A DNA stretch of 64,000 nucleotides from contig JAGWHB010000004.1 in the NCBI GenBank assembly GCA_028867035.1, positions 124,001-188,000 on the forward strand. Direction: 5' to 3'. The DNA is from Nitrososphaerota archaeon. Its GTDB lineage: Archaea > Thermoproteota > Nitrososphaeria > Nitrososphaerales > Gagatemarchaeaceae. The notes under the pieces were generated by a model. The model was not told the origin of the DNA and did no database searches. It saw nothing but the letters and a program-made list of their open reading frames with translations. The position numbers were made by a program, and so were the translations under genes. Below, piece after piece: positions 44,658-52,911 of this stretch; positions within the stretch are counted from its first letter, which is position 1, and each line of letters starts with the position of its first letter.

Positions 44658-45475
44658 AAGGGACGGAGTGGGAGAAGATCCTGCTCGCCGCGACGGAAAG
44701 AGTGCGGCAGAGGGTCTCTCCGCTCGCCAAGCGCGAGGGGAGGGGAAGGACCGTGGGGACAGGCGCGGCGGGGGACAGGACAATTTTCGCGGACAAGCTT
44801 GCGGAGGACGAACTCCTGAAGGCGATTACCAAGATCGAAGGAGTCCGAGTCCTGAGCGAAGAGGCCGGAGCTGTGGGGGATCGGGGCCATACCCTAGCGG
44901 TGGTGGACCCGCTGGACGGCTCTTCGAACTTCGAAAGGGGGATCCCATTTTACTGCACGTCGGTGGCGATAGTCGATGGGGACTCGATTGAAGACGTCAC
45001 CCTGGGGGTCGTCCGCGACCTCGTTACTGGGGACGCCTACGTGGGGAGGAGGGGAGGAGGGGCGACGAAGAACGGGAAGCGCATCAGGACGAGCAAGACA
45101 GTCGAGCCTGCGCACGCCGTCGTGGGCGTGGACCTCAGCCGGAGCCCCCCCGGACTGGTGTCGGGCCTGGCGCCGCTGGTCGCGGGGGTGAAGCGCCAGG
45201 TGCACCTGGGGGCGAACGCCCTCGAGCTCTGCTATCTCGCCGAAGGGAGGGTCGATTCCTTCATAGACCTCAGGGGCAGAATAAGGATCACAGATTTCGC
45301 CGCCGCCTACCTCATCGCCAAAGAAGCGGGTGCCGAGTTCACCGGCCCGGACGGGAAGGAGCTGAAGCCTGAGTTCGACCTCAAGCACAGGTTCAGCTTC
45401 GTCGCATCTGCCAACGCGACGATCCACAAAGAGATATTGGAACTCTGCAAGGAAGCCGCGCCCAGGGGGAGTTGA
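44654..45475 (+). CDS. Inositol-monophosphatase/fructose-1,6-bisphosphatase family phosphatase
   Basis: 273 residues from GTG (GTGA overlap). Metal-binding motifs are LSEEAG, VVDPLDGSSNFERGIPFYC and, further on, RIRITDFAAAYLIAKEAGAEFT. Archaeal members are often dual-specificity IMPase/FBPases serving gluconeogenesis or phospholipid head-group synthesis. It stands just upstream of the glycan cluster. Confidence 0.93.
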   Translation: MKGTEWEKILLAATERVRQRVSPLAKREGRGRTVGTGAAGDRTIFADKLAEDELLKAITKIEGVRVLSEEAGAVGDRGHTLAVVDPLDGSSNFERGIPFYCTSVAIVDGDSIEDVTLGVVRDLVTGDAYVGRRGGGATKNGKRIRTSKTVEPAHAVVGVDLSRSPPGLVSGLAPLVAGVKRQVHLGANALELCYLAEGRVDSFIDLRGRIRITDFAAAYLIAKEAGAEFTGPDGKELKPEFDLKHRFSFVASANATIHKEILELCKEAAPRGS

Positions 45476-45482
45476 AGGCCCG

Positions 45483-46574
45483 ATGAAAGTTTCGATAATA
45501 TTGGGGACGCGGCCGCAGATAATCAAGAGCGCTCCCGTCTATCACGCGCTCAGAAAGAAGGGGGTCGAGTGCGACATGGTGAACACAGGACAGCACTATG
45601 ACTACGAGATGAACCGCCGGTTTTTTTCAGAGCTCGACCTTCCAGACCCTTCGGCCGACCTGGGGGTGGGTGCGGGGACTCCAAACGAGCAGGTTTCGGG
45701 CATCATCGGGGGCCTGGGGAAGCTATTCGCAGAGTCGAGGCCGGACCTGGCGCTGGTACCCGGGGACACTAACTCTGCGCTTGCGGCCGGGATCGCATGT
45801 TCAAAATCCGGAGTGCCTGTGGCTCACCTAGAAGCCGGGTGCAGGTCCGACGACTTCCGGATGGCTGAGGAGGTCAACAGGCGCGTCCTCGACCACATGT
45901 CCCAGGTCCTCCTATGTCCCACCGCCAACTGCGTCAGGAACGTGAGGTCGGAGCACGTGCTCGCCGGGTCCATTTCAAACGTGGGCGACACAATGTACGA
46001 CTCTCTCCTGAAGTTCAAACCCTCGATCGAGAAGCTGGACCCTTCGACGAAGTACGACCTGGAGGCGGGATACGCGTTCATGACGCTTCACAGAGCCGAG
46101 GCGGTCGACGACCCGGAGGTGCTCAGGAGGGTGCTCGGAGCGGTAGGGTCCTTGGGGGTCCCGGTAGCCTTCAGCGTCCATCCGAGGACGCGAGAGCGCA
46201 TCAAAGAATTTGGAATAACCACCAGCACGAACATCCGGCTACTCGAGCCCCTCCCCTACCTCGAAGCGCTGGCCGTGGTCAGGGAAGCGAAGTTCGTCAT
46301 CACAGACTCCGGTGGGCTGCAGAAGGAGGCGTACTGGCTCGGCAAGCCAGTCCTGATAGTCCGCAACACCACGGAATGGGGTGAAATCGTGGATGCAGGG
46401 GCGGCGTTCCTTGCCGGGACGGCCCGTCCGGGGATAATGACGGGATACAAGAAGATACCTCACGTCAAGGAGAGGGCGTTCCGTGCGTCGAGAAGGATAT
46501 TCGGTTCGGGGGACGCGTCATCCAAGGTGGTCAGGGTACTGTCTGCCTACATGTCTGGGCACGGGAACAATTGA
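45483..46574 (+). CDS. wecB: UDP-N-acetylglucosamine 2-epimerase
   Basis: 363 residues. Signature stretches are IILGTRPQIIKSAPV, VNTGQHYDYEMNRRFF, LVPGDTNSALAAG, HLEAGCRSDDFRMAEEVNRR, TLHRAEAVDDPE and TDSGGLQKEAYWLGKPVLIVRNTTEWGE. It converts UDP-GlcNAc to UDP-ManNAc, a precursor for surface glycans and for the N-glycans of S-layer proteins. It is followed, with overlap, by a glycosyltransferase and a flippase, which supports a surface-polysaccharide role. Confidence 0.95.
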   Translation: MKVSIILGTRPQIIKSAPVYHALRKKGVECDMVNTGQHYDYEMNRRFFSELDLPDPSADLGVGAGTPNEQVSGIIGGLGKLFAESRPDLALVPGDTNSALAAGIACSKSGVPVAHLEAGCRSDDFRMAEEVNRRVLDHMSQVLLCPTANCVRNVRSEHVLAGSISNVGDTMYDSLLKFKPSIEKLDPSTKYDLEAGYAFMTLHRAEAVDDPEVLRRVLGAVGSLGVPVAFSVHPRTRERIKEFGITTSTNIRLLEPLPYLEALAVVREAKFVITDSGGLQKEAYWLGKPVLIVRNTTEWGEIVDAGAAFLAGTARPGIMTGYKKIPHVKERAFRASRRIFGSGDASSKVVRVLSAYMSGHGNN

Positions 46575-47728
46575 GCGATACGCGACGCCAAAGCCCAAGA
46601 CGTCGGAGGATCGTGATGCTGCTCTCCAACCCGGCGACCTTCGACCAGAGGCCCCTGAAGGAGGCACACACCCTAGCGAATGCAGGGAGGGATGTCGTCA
46701 TACTCGCCTGGGACAGGGAACTTGAAACCCAGTCCGACTCGGTCTTCGACGACGGCCTCGTCATCAGGAGGCTGCGGCTGGGAGCGGGCCATGGGACTCC
46801 GTTCCTGACGGTCCCGAAGCTTCTCCTGTTCTACCTGTGGTGCCTGGCCCACCTCGTCTTTTACCGGGCCGACGCCATCCACTGCCACGACGTCGACACG
46901 CTCCCCGCTGGTTTCGCGGCAAAAGCAGTCAAGCTCAACCGTCCCAGGCTCGTATATGACATGCACGACCTCCCCGAGGCTTTCCTCCGCTTCTTCCCCC
47001 TGACCAGTTTGACCCAGGCCGTGTTCCTCGCGTCCGCCCGAAGGCTCGCCGACGCCATAGTGGTAGTGAACGACAGGTTCGTGACCTACCTCGGCAGCCT
47101 CGGTTTCGACAAGTCGAAGCTCGTCGTGGTGATGAACTCGCCCCCCGTGGCGGGGGGACGAAGGCGGAAGCGGCGGGGAGAGGAGTTCAATGTGCTCTAC
47201 TACGGCTGGCTCGGTGAGGAACGGGGGGTGAGACTCCTGGTCGAGGCGATGAAGGGACTCGGTGGAACACGCCTGACCCTGGCCGGGAGGGGGGAGCTGG
47301 AGAGCTGGGTGAAGGACGAGGTCGCGAAGAACCCGTCCATGAGATTCCTAGGTTGGCTCAAGATGAAAGACCTCGAGCTCGTCATACAAGGGGCGGACCT
47401 GATCCCATCACTCTATGAGCCGAGGACCAGGAACGCCATGATAGCTACCCCTGGAAAGCTGCTGACGGCGATGTCCCTTTCGATCCCATCCCTGGTCCCC
47501 TCGGGGACCTACCAGGCGGAGATAGTCGAGAAGTACGGGTGCGGGGTCGTCGTAGATTGGAAGGACCAGGCCGACGTCAGGCGGGCCATCCAGCGGCTCG
47601 CGACGGACTCCGAATTCTACGACCGCCTGGCGGAGGCCTCCTATGAGGCATTCGTGTCAAACTTCAGCTGGGAGGTCATGCAAAGGAGGTTGGCCGACGC
47701 CTATACGGGGCTGCTCAGCCCTTCCTAA
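46571..47728 (+). CDS. Glycosyltransferase (GT-B, group 1-like)
   Basis: 385 residues from TTG overlapping the wecB stop. GT-B architecture: acceptor half with RIVMLLSNPATFDQRPLKEAHTLANAGRDVVILAWDRE and IHCHDVDTLPAGFAAKAVK, and donor half with NVLYYGWLGEERGVRLLVEAMKGL, DLIPSLYEPRTRNAMIATPGKLLTAMSLSIPSLVPSG. It transfers a sugar from an activated donor to a surface glycan, in the same operon as wecB. Linkage unknown. Confidence 0.92.
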   Translation: MSDTRRQSPRRRRIVMLLSNPATFDQRPLKEAHTLANAGRDVVILAWDRELETQSDSVFDDGLVIRRLRLGAGHGTPFLTVPKLLLFYLWCLAHLVFYRADAIHCHDVDTLPAGFAAKAVKLNRPRLVYDMHDLPEAFLRFFPLTSLTQAVFLASARRLADAIVVVNDRFVTYLGSLGFDKSKLVVVMNSPPVAGGRRRKRRGEEFNVLYYGWLGEERGVRLLVEAMKGLGGTRLTLAGRGELESWVKDEVAKNPSMRFLGWLKMKDLELVIQGADLIPSLYEPRTRNAMIATPGKLLTAMSLSIPSLVPSGTYQAEIVEKYGCGVVVDWKDQADVRRAIQRLATDSEFYDRLAEASYEAFVSNFSWEVMQRRLADAYTGLLSPS

Positions 47729-48512
47729 GCAGCTGAAGGTAGACTTCGTTCCACTTCGCGGCTACGTTAGTGGGTTCGTTCTGCTGGGGCAGACCTTCCA
47801 TCAGCTTCCCTGACCAGTCGACCACCTTGCATCCAACGGCCAGCGCCTCCAACGCTGCCTTCCCTACGGAACGAGCTTGGACGTGCCCCGGCGGCTTCCT
47901 CATGTCGATGTAGTATGCGAACTTCGAGAGAACCTCAGGCATCTCGTCGTGCTGGACGCTCCATCTGTCCATCCAGGTGATCGTAAGCCCGAGCCTCTTC
48001 GCGACTTCGGCTGCTTCGGAGTCCATCCCGTACCTGAAAGAAAGAGCGGACTTCGGGTCGCGGGCTGCGCCCGACGGTCTGAAGACGTCGGTGTCGACCG
48101 GGTTGGGGACGAAATGGGCGGAGGCCGGTGCCCCCTCGAGGAGGTTCGGAGTTGACACTGCGACGAAGTCGGCTCTGTCCCACCTTGCCCTCTTCTCCGC
48201 CCATCTCCCTTCGACGTCCGTGCCATGGTAGTGCATCACCACGGGCTTGCCATAGAGCCTCTTGACCCAAGGGACCACCCTATCTAGGGAGTGGACATGG
48301 ACGACGTCCGCGTTCCTCGCCATGCGGATGGCCCTGAGGAAGAAGGAAGCGGCGCCGTCTGGGTAAGCTGTGCCATAGGTGGTGAGGCCCACCCTGTCCG
48401 CCGCCTTTCGCGTGATGACGGTGCTGGCGGTGTGGAAACCGCGGTCCGTGAACTTCGCGATGACGCTGGCGACCCCGGCGGTGTTCCAGACGTGAAGTAT
48501 CCTGGGGCCCAA
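47715..48512 (-). CDS. Glycosyltransferase (GT4-like)
   Basis: 265 residues from TTG 48512, giving the typical beginning GPRILHVWNTAGVASVIAKF; a longer frame to 48599 exists but adds an unlikely basic leader. Acceptor half: ADVVHVHSLDRVVPWVKRLYGKPVVMHYHGTDVEG. Donor half: FVPNPVDTDVFRP and RSVGKAALEALAVGCKVVDW. The middle is short, as if the donor domain has been trimmed. It is convergent with the upstream glycosyltransferase (14-base overlap). Confidence 0.85.
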   Translation of the reverse strand: MGPRILHVWNTAGVASVIAKFTDRGFHTASTVITRKAADRVGLTTYGTAYPDGAASFFLRAIRMARNADVVHVHSLDRVVPWVKRLYGKPVVMHYHGTDVEGRWAEKRARWDRADFVAVSTPNLLEGAPASAHFVPNPVDTDVFRPSGAARDPKSALSFRYGMDSEAAEVAKRLGLTITWMDRWSVQHDEMPEVLSKFAYYIDMRKPPGHVQARSVGKAALEALAVGCKVVDWSGKLMEGLPQQNEPTNVAAKWNEVYLQLLRKG

Positions 48513-48625
48513 CCTTGCACTGGAGCCCCGGGCCGAAGGGCAAAAAGGTTCCGCGAGAGGTAAAATACGCCGGAATGAAGACTTGGAACGAGGCGGCATG
48601 AAAAGAGAAGGGACCCGACCACAAT

Positions 48626-50107
48626 TTGTCTTCTAGCTTCGGGCTCAGGTCTACGGGCCTCCTCGTCTTCGGGGGGCGCATAGTCAGCGCCTTCACCGGG
48701 CTCCTGTTCACCATAATGGTGGCCAGGTGGCTGTCCCCCTCCAACTTCGGGACCTGGGAGGTCATCGTGACACTTGTGACCTTTTCGTCCTACCCGGTCG
48801 GAGTGGTGGCCTACTGGGCTACGCGCGACGTCGCACGGGGGAGGATGATCGGAAGGACAGCCCTGGCGTCGGGGGGGCTGTTGAGCGCTGTGGGGCTCGT
48901 CCTCTACTTCGGATTCACATTCGTCACCTATTCGAGGATCTCGGCCCCAGTCCTGCCATTTCTGCTGGGAGCGCTGCTGGTCCCGCTCGCCTACTGGAGC
49001 GCCGTGACCAACTCGCTGGTCCAGGGGTTCAGGCCAGGGGTCTACGCCTATTCGCTTGTCATATCAGAAGTGGCAAAGCTGAGCGTTGCCTATTCTGCTC
49101 TCTACATCTACAGGCTGGGGATTGAGGGGGTGATCGTTGCGCTGATGGCCGCCTACCTGATCCAGTCCGTTGTCAGCACTTATTTCGTCAGGCTGACCGC
49201 CGCGGAGAGGTTCGACTTCGCCCAGACGAGGCGCTGGTCCAGGCTCGCCTGGCTGCCGGCAGTAAGTTACCTCCCGACAGTCTTGGCCGTGGCGGACACC
49301 TTCGTCGTCGCCCTGGGCTTCGGGACAGCGATAGTGGGATACTACCAGGTCGTATTCATGGTTGCAGGGGTGGTGGGTTACTCGTCCGCCCTCGCCTTCT
49401 CTCTCTATCCCCTCCTGCTCCAGGGAGGGAATGAGCGGCTCCCGGCTGTGAGCATGGAATTCTCACTCCTCTTTTCCATACCTATGGCCGCCGGTGCGGC
49501 CGTGCTGGCCGGCCCGATTACACTGCTCTTCGGGACGAAATGGCTCCCTGGGGCTCTGGGGCTGGCGATCCTTGCCGTGATGTTCGTGTTCACTTCAGCG
49601 TCAAGCATAGTGGACCAGGCGCTCCTCGGGACGGAAAAGGCCGACGTCGGCGAAAGGCCGAACTTCTGGGCCCTTGTAAGGAGCAACCTCCTGTTCGTCC
49701 CGGTCGCGAACATACTCTTTGGGGCGGTCTACGTGGCGTCCCTTTACTTCGCTCTCGCCTATTCGTTCGCCAACGGGTACCCCACGTCGACGGCGGTCGC
49801 GGTCTGGGCCACGGTGGAACTGGCGGCGACTGTCGCATTCACGCTGTTGAAGGCCAGGAGAGCAAGGAAGGTTGCGAGGCTGATGCCCGGGGTCAGCGTG
49901 GTGTACTATCTTGCGTCCGCTGCCGTGATGGCGGGAGTCGTCTACCTGCTTTCGGGGCCGCTTTTAATCCAAGGACAGGGAACGTTGGCATACGGCGCAA
50001 GTCTCCTCGGGGTCAGCCTCATCGGTGGAGCTGTCTACTTCGGGATACTCTACGCCATAGACTCGAGGTTCCGTGACATGGCCCGGGCGCTTCTTCGCCT
50101 GCTCTAG
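48626..50107 (+). CDS. Polysaccharide flippase (Wzx/MOP superfamily)
   Basis: 493 residues from TTG with about 14 membrane helices. The first helix FGGRIVSAFTGLLFTIMVARWLSPSNFGTWEVIVTLVTF is typical of Wzx/RfbX-like exporters. It would flip lipid-linked sugars across the membrane, closing the pathway begun by WecB and the glycosyltransferases. A divergent glycosyltransferase lies upstream. Confidence 0.9.
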   Translation: MSSSFGLRSTGLLVFGGRIVSAFTGLLFTIMVARWLSPSNFGTWEVIVTLVTFSSYPVGVVAYWATRDVARGRMIGRTALASGGLLSAVGLVLYFGFTFVTYSRISAPVLPFLLGALLVPLAYWSAVTNSLVQGFRPGVYAYSLVISEVAKLSVAYSALYIYRLGIEGVIVALMAAYLIQSVVSTYFVRLTAAERFDFAQTRRWSRLAWLPAVSYLPTVLAVADTFVVALGFGTAIVGYYQVVFMVAGVVGYSSALAFSLYPLLLQGGNERLPAVSMEFSLLFSIPMAAGAAVLAGPITLLFGTKWLPGALGLAILAVMFVFTSASSIVDQALLGTEKADVGERPNFWALVRSNLLFVPVANILFGAVYVASLYFALAYSFANGYPTSTAVAVWATVELAATVAFTLLKARRARKVARLMPGVSVVYYLASAAVMAGVVYLLSGPLLIQGQGTLAYGASLLGVSLIGGAVYFGILYAIDSRFRDMARALLRLL

Positions 50108-50135
50108 CGACTTTGGTTCCTGCCTGTCTTGGGCC

Positions 50136-51377
50136 TCAGGGTCTCCGCGTCCTGAGGAGGTAGAAAGCCAGTGCAATGACTAGAACCGCCCCCACTGCCG
50201 TCGCGCCCTCGAACAATTGTAGAGTGGTAGAGGTCTCCATGTTCGTAATGACGACGGTAGTGGGAGACGTTATCGTCCGAATGAGAGTCGAGGTCACGAC
50301 ATCCGTCGTCGTGGTGGATACTTGGACTACGACGAGGCCACACTGCGCCAGGCCGATACCTTCGACATATGGGCTCGACTGTGATTTTATCGGGGAGTAC
50401 CCGTAGTACCAGAGAGCGAACCGGGTCCCGTTCTGCACGGCCGCAGGTCCGGTGAGGTAGTCAGATTTCCAGTGCGCCTGAGCGGAATCGACCAGGTCCC
50501 CCGGCATCGCAGTCCAGTTGACGCCATCATGCGAGACCGCGTACCTGATGCTAGAACCGTCACCATACAGCATGACCAGTGTCCCGTTGATATTCAGGAC
50601 ATCGGGGTGTCCGACGATGGTGGTATTCATGTAGATCTGATCCGAAGCGCCTAGGAAGACAGGGTTCCCGGGATACTTGGTCCAATGGATACCGTCACTT
50701 GACGTGGCGAAATCAATGGCCTCGACATAGTAATACTCCCCTGCTGTCTTGGGGGTTGGCGATTGGGCACCATACCACATGTCATAACCGCCGTTCAGGA
50801 AGATCACGTTTTCGTTATAGATCCAATTAGAATCGTAGAATCCGGGTCCCGGTTTGAGCACAGGGTTGTCAGCATACTCCTTCCAATGGATTCCATCGGC
50901 CGAGAAAGCGACCCCAATCGACCTGCTGTAGATCGAAGAGCCGTTGCTCGCTCTAAAATACATCAAATATCCAGTGCCATTGTACAGTACTGAAGGAGCA
51001 TACAATGGCGCGTGGTCCCAGGTCCCGTTTGGCCCACTCGTGAGTACGGGTGTCCCGTCCACCGTCCAGTTGCCTCCGTCCTTCGATGTCGCGGTGTAGA
51101 TCCCCCAGATTCCCCCGACATAGCCGGCGTACCACATCCTCAACCCGCCGCTCACTGCTAGCACCGAGGGTTCCTGGTAGGTATTGTTGTAAGCGAACCA
51201 AGTCTCCGTCGAAGTCTTGTAGGTGTAGCCCCCTGAGTCGTTCAAGACGGGGTTGTGTAGATTTTCGGTGCACATTTCCTGGGGGACAGACTGACCTGCC
51301 GCCAGGGGTGCGATTTCAAGCGATGCGAGGACCAAGATGAGAACCAAGACTGCCGCTGGAGGCCGGCCCGAGGGCAT
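50136..51377 (-). CDS. Exported beta-propeller protein (GH43/GH32-like fold) with C-terminal anchor
   Basis: 413 residues: signal peptide (1-28), a propeller with recurring SxDGIHW blades (SKDGGNWTVDGTPVL, SADGIHWKEYADNPVL, SSDGIHWTKYPGNPVF, SHDGVNWTAMPGDLV), a threonine-rich stalk (STTTTDVVTSTLIRTITSPTT) and a C-terminal membrane helix with RTRRP. This is the five-bladed fold of glycosidases of families 32/43/62, but catalytic acids cannot be assigned by eye. It may bind or trim surface glycans; the neighbouring glycan genes support that. Confidence 0.82.
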   Translation of the reverse strand: MPSGRPPAAVLVLILVLASLEIAPLAAGQSVPQEMCTENLHNPVLNDSGGYTYKTSTETWFAYNNTYQEPSVLAVSGGLRMWYAGYVGGIWGIYTATSKDGGNWTVDGTPVLTSGPNGTWDHAPLYAPSVLYNGTGYLMYFRASNGSSIYSRSIGVAFSADGIHWKEYADNPVLKPGPGFYDSNWIYNENVIFLNGGYDMWYGAQSPTPKTAGEYYYVEAIDFATSSDGIHWTKYPGNPVFLGASDQIYMNTTIVGHPDVLNINGTLVMLYGDGSSIRYAVSHDGVNWTAMPGDLVDSAQAHWKSDYLTGPAAVQNGTRFALWYYGYSPIKSQSSPYVEGIGLAQCGLVVVQVSTTTTDVVTSTLIRTITSPTTVVITNMETSTTLQLFEGATAVGAVLVIALAFYLLRTRRP

Positions 51378-51473
51378 GGTTCTCGGACGAGCATTCGATA
51401 TTTACGGACTTCCTTACGACCCAATGCGAGCGTGCATGGCTTCGCTTGGCGCCGGGACCCCTCATGGCCAGTC

Positions 51474-51743
51474 TTACTTTGGTGCCGATGGGCCGGACTC
51501 GCCCGCAGGCTTCTCAGGCGCCATCTCCGGGATGTCGGTAATCGGCTCCGGAGGCGGCGTAGTTGCCATGGTGTACCCGATCCATGCCAAGATTGCGAGA
51601 AGCACCAGTACGGCCACGAAAGCGGTTATGGCCAGAACCAGCGTAGTCCAATAGTAGATCAGGACGCCGTAGACGATTATCCCGAGTATGCTGCCGCCGA
51701 AAATAGCCCCGCCTATTGCTCTATCGTTCGCCAAGAGACACAC
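51474..51743 (-). CDS. Small membrane protein with proline-rich tail
   Basis: 89 residues: two hydrophobic segments (AIFGGSILGIIVYGVLIYY and LVLAITAFVAVLVLLAILAWIGY) and an acidic, proline-rich tail of about 30 residues (ATTPPPEPITDIPEMAPEKP). Unknown function. It lies between the propeller gene and the MTHFR-like gene on the same strand. Confidence 0.65.
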   Translation of the reverse strand: MCLLANDRAIGGAIFGGSILGIIVYGVLIYYWTTLVLAITAFVAVLVLLAILAWIGYTMATTPPPEPITDIPEMAPEKPAGESGPSAPK

Positions 51744-51788
51744 CGGCGGTCCAACGGCGCGAATATAACGGTTGTGGGATGGTCTGCT

Positions 51789-52628
51789 TCATGCGAGCAG
51801 TTTCTGCGCGACGCTCGGTGTTCCGCGGGTTGTCACATATACTCCTGGGAATCCCTCCTCCCGAAGGCGCTCCACAACCCTCCTCTCCATCTGGAGCAGT
51901 GAGGACTCTCCTTTGGCAGCAGCAGTGTGCAGGCTCTTTGGGAGTTTCCAGCCAAAGTATTTTTCGCATTTCTTGACGTCCTCTTCGCCTTTGAAGGGGA
52001 AGACGTTCAGGAGTACCCTGGCCTTCAGCCGAGCCTTCTCAATAATAGCGGCATGGTCGTCAAATGTCTCCCCGGCGTCCGTTGTCGGTGGTTGGGCAAG
52101 GAGGCACTTCGCACCCGCCTTGATCCTCCCCCTAGCCAGGTCGACCCCACCGGGTTTAGCGAGCCGGCCGATGTCGACGGGGGCGAAGAACCGGGTTTGA
52201 GCCCCGGCCCTTCTTGCCATGGACGAGGCCTGTCGGACCGCCTCCGCCAGGCTGGGGAAGTCGCGGACGTTCGATGCCTTCGCCGACGGAGGGTAGGCGT
52301 CACCCCAGGCGACCATGACGGACTTCAGCCCGAGAGCGACGGCTGTGAGTACCGATGAGAGGAACTGGGGTCTGTTCTGGTCGCGGACCACTATGACCGG
52401 GGCCGCATCGATGCGTAGCTGTTCCTGCAGCATGGCCGCCGCTTCGATGGTTGAGATCTTCAGGAAATCTGCCTTCTTGACGTTCGCGACCAGGATGACG
52501 TCGGCCAGGTCACGGATGCCACGGACGCCTTCCACAAAGCCATTGATACCTTCCTTGAGGCCCAGCGGGGCCGACTCCGACGAGGGGAACATCGGAGGGA
52601 AGACTTCGACAATCCTCAGGAAGGCCAA
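51789..52628 (-). CDS. Methylenetetrahydrofolate reductase-like protein
   Basis: 279 residues from TTG. The TIM-barrel pattern of the MetF family is visible: VEVFPPMFPSS at the N terminus, ADVILVANVKKADFLKISTIEAAAMLQEQLRIDAAPVIVVRDQNRPQFLSSVLTAVALGLKSVMVAWGD and GAKCLLAQPPTTDAGETF. It is related to the enzyme that reduces methylene-tetrahydrofolate or methylene-tetrahydromethanopterin with a flavin or F420. The first strand lacks the usual E-x-x-P-P-K motif (EVFPPM), so the exact reaction is open. Confidence 0.78.
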   Translation of the reverse strand: MAFLRIVEVFPPMFPSSESAPLGLKEGINGFVEGVRGIRDLADVILVANVKKADFLKISTIEAAAMLQEQLRIDAAPVIVVRDQNRPQFLSSVLTAVALGLKSVMVAWGDAYPPSAKASNVRDFPSLAEAVRQASSMARRAGAQTRFFAPVDIGRLAKPGGVDLARGRIKAGAKCLLAQPPTTDAGETFDDHAAIIEKARLKARVLLNVFPFKGEEDVKKCEKYFGWKLPKSLHTAAAKGESSLLQMERRVVERLREEGFPGVYVTTRGTPSVAQKLLA

Positions 52629-52688
52629 CCTGCAGGACGCCCATGTCCCGCTAGAAAACAGTTCCCGAAAATGATGAAGCGCCGAAGC

Positions 52689-52799
52689 CTACTTCTTCTT
52701 TGACCGCGCTACCAGCATGGGCACGGCCATCTTCTCCGGCTCCCTCGCTTCGGTCTCGACAGCCAGCTCTTCGTAGTCATATTCGATGCAGCCGCACAT
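52689..52799 (-). CDS. Very small protein with N-terminal CGC (36 residues)
   Basis: 36 residues, beginning MCGCIEYDYEELAVE and ending VPMLVARSKKK. It has a compositionally biased acidic middle and a basic tail. A CTTATG element lies about 30 bases before its ATG, in line with a leaderless transcript. It is too short to be sure of, and no family is recognised, but the frame and promoter spacing are consistent with a real gene. Confidence 0.4.
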   Translation of the reverse strand: MCGCIEYDYEELAVETEAREPEKMAVPMLVARSKKK

Positions 52800-52911
52800 G
52801 GTTGGCCGGAGAATGGACTCCGGCACATAAGGGTTGTCCGGGGGCCCAGTCTAGCGAAATCGTGCCCGCCCCTGTTTATACCCCAGGTCATGGCCAGGCG
52901 GGCGGGTAGCC

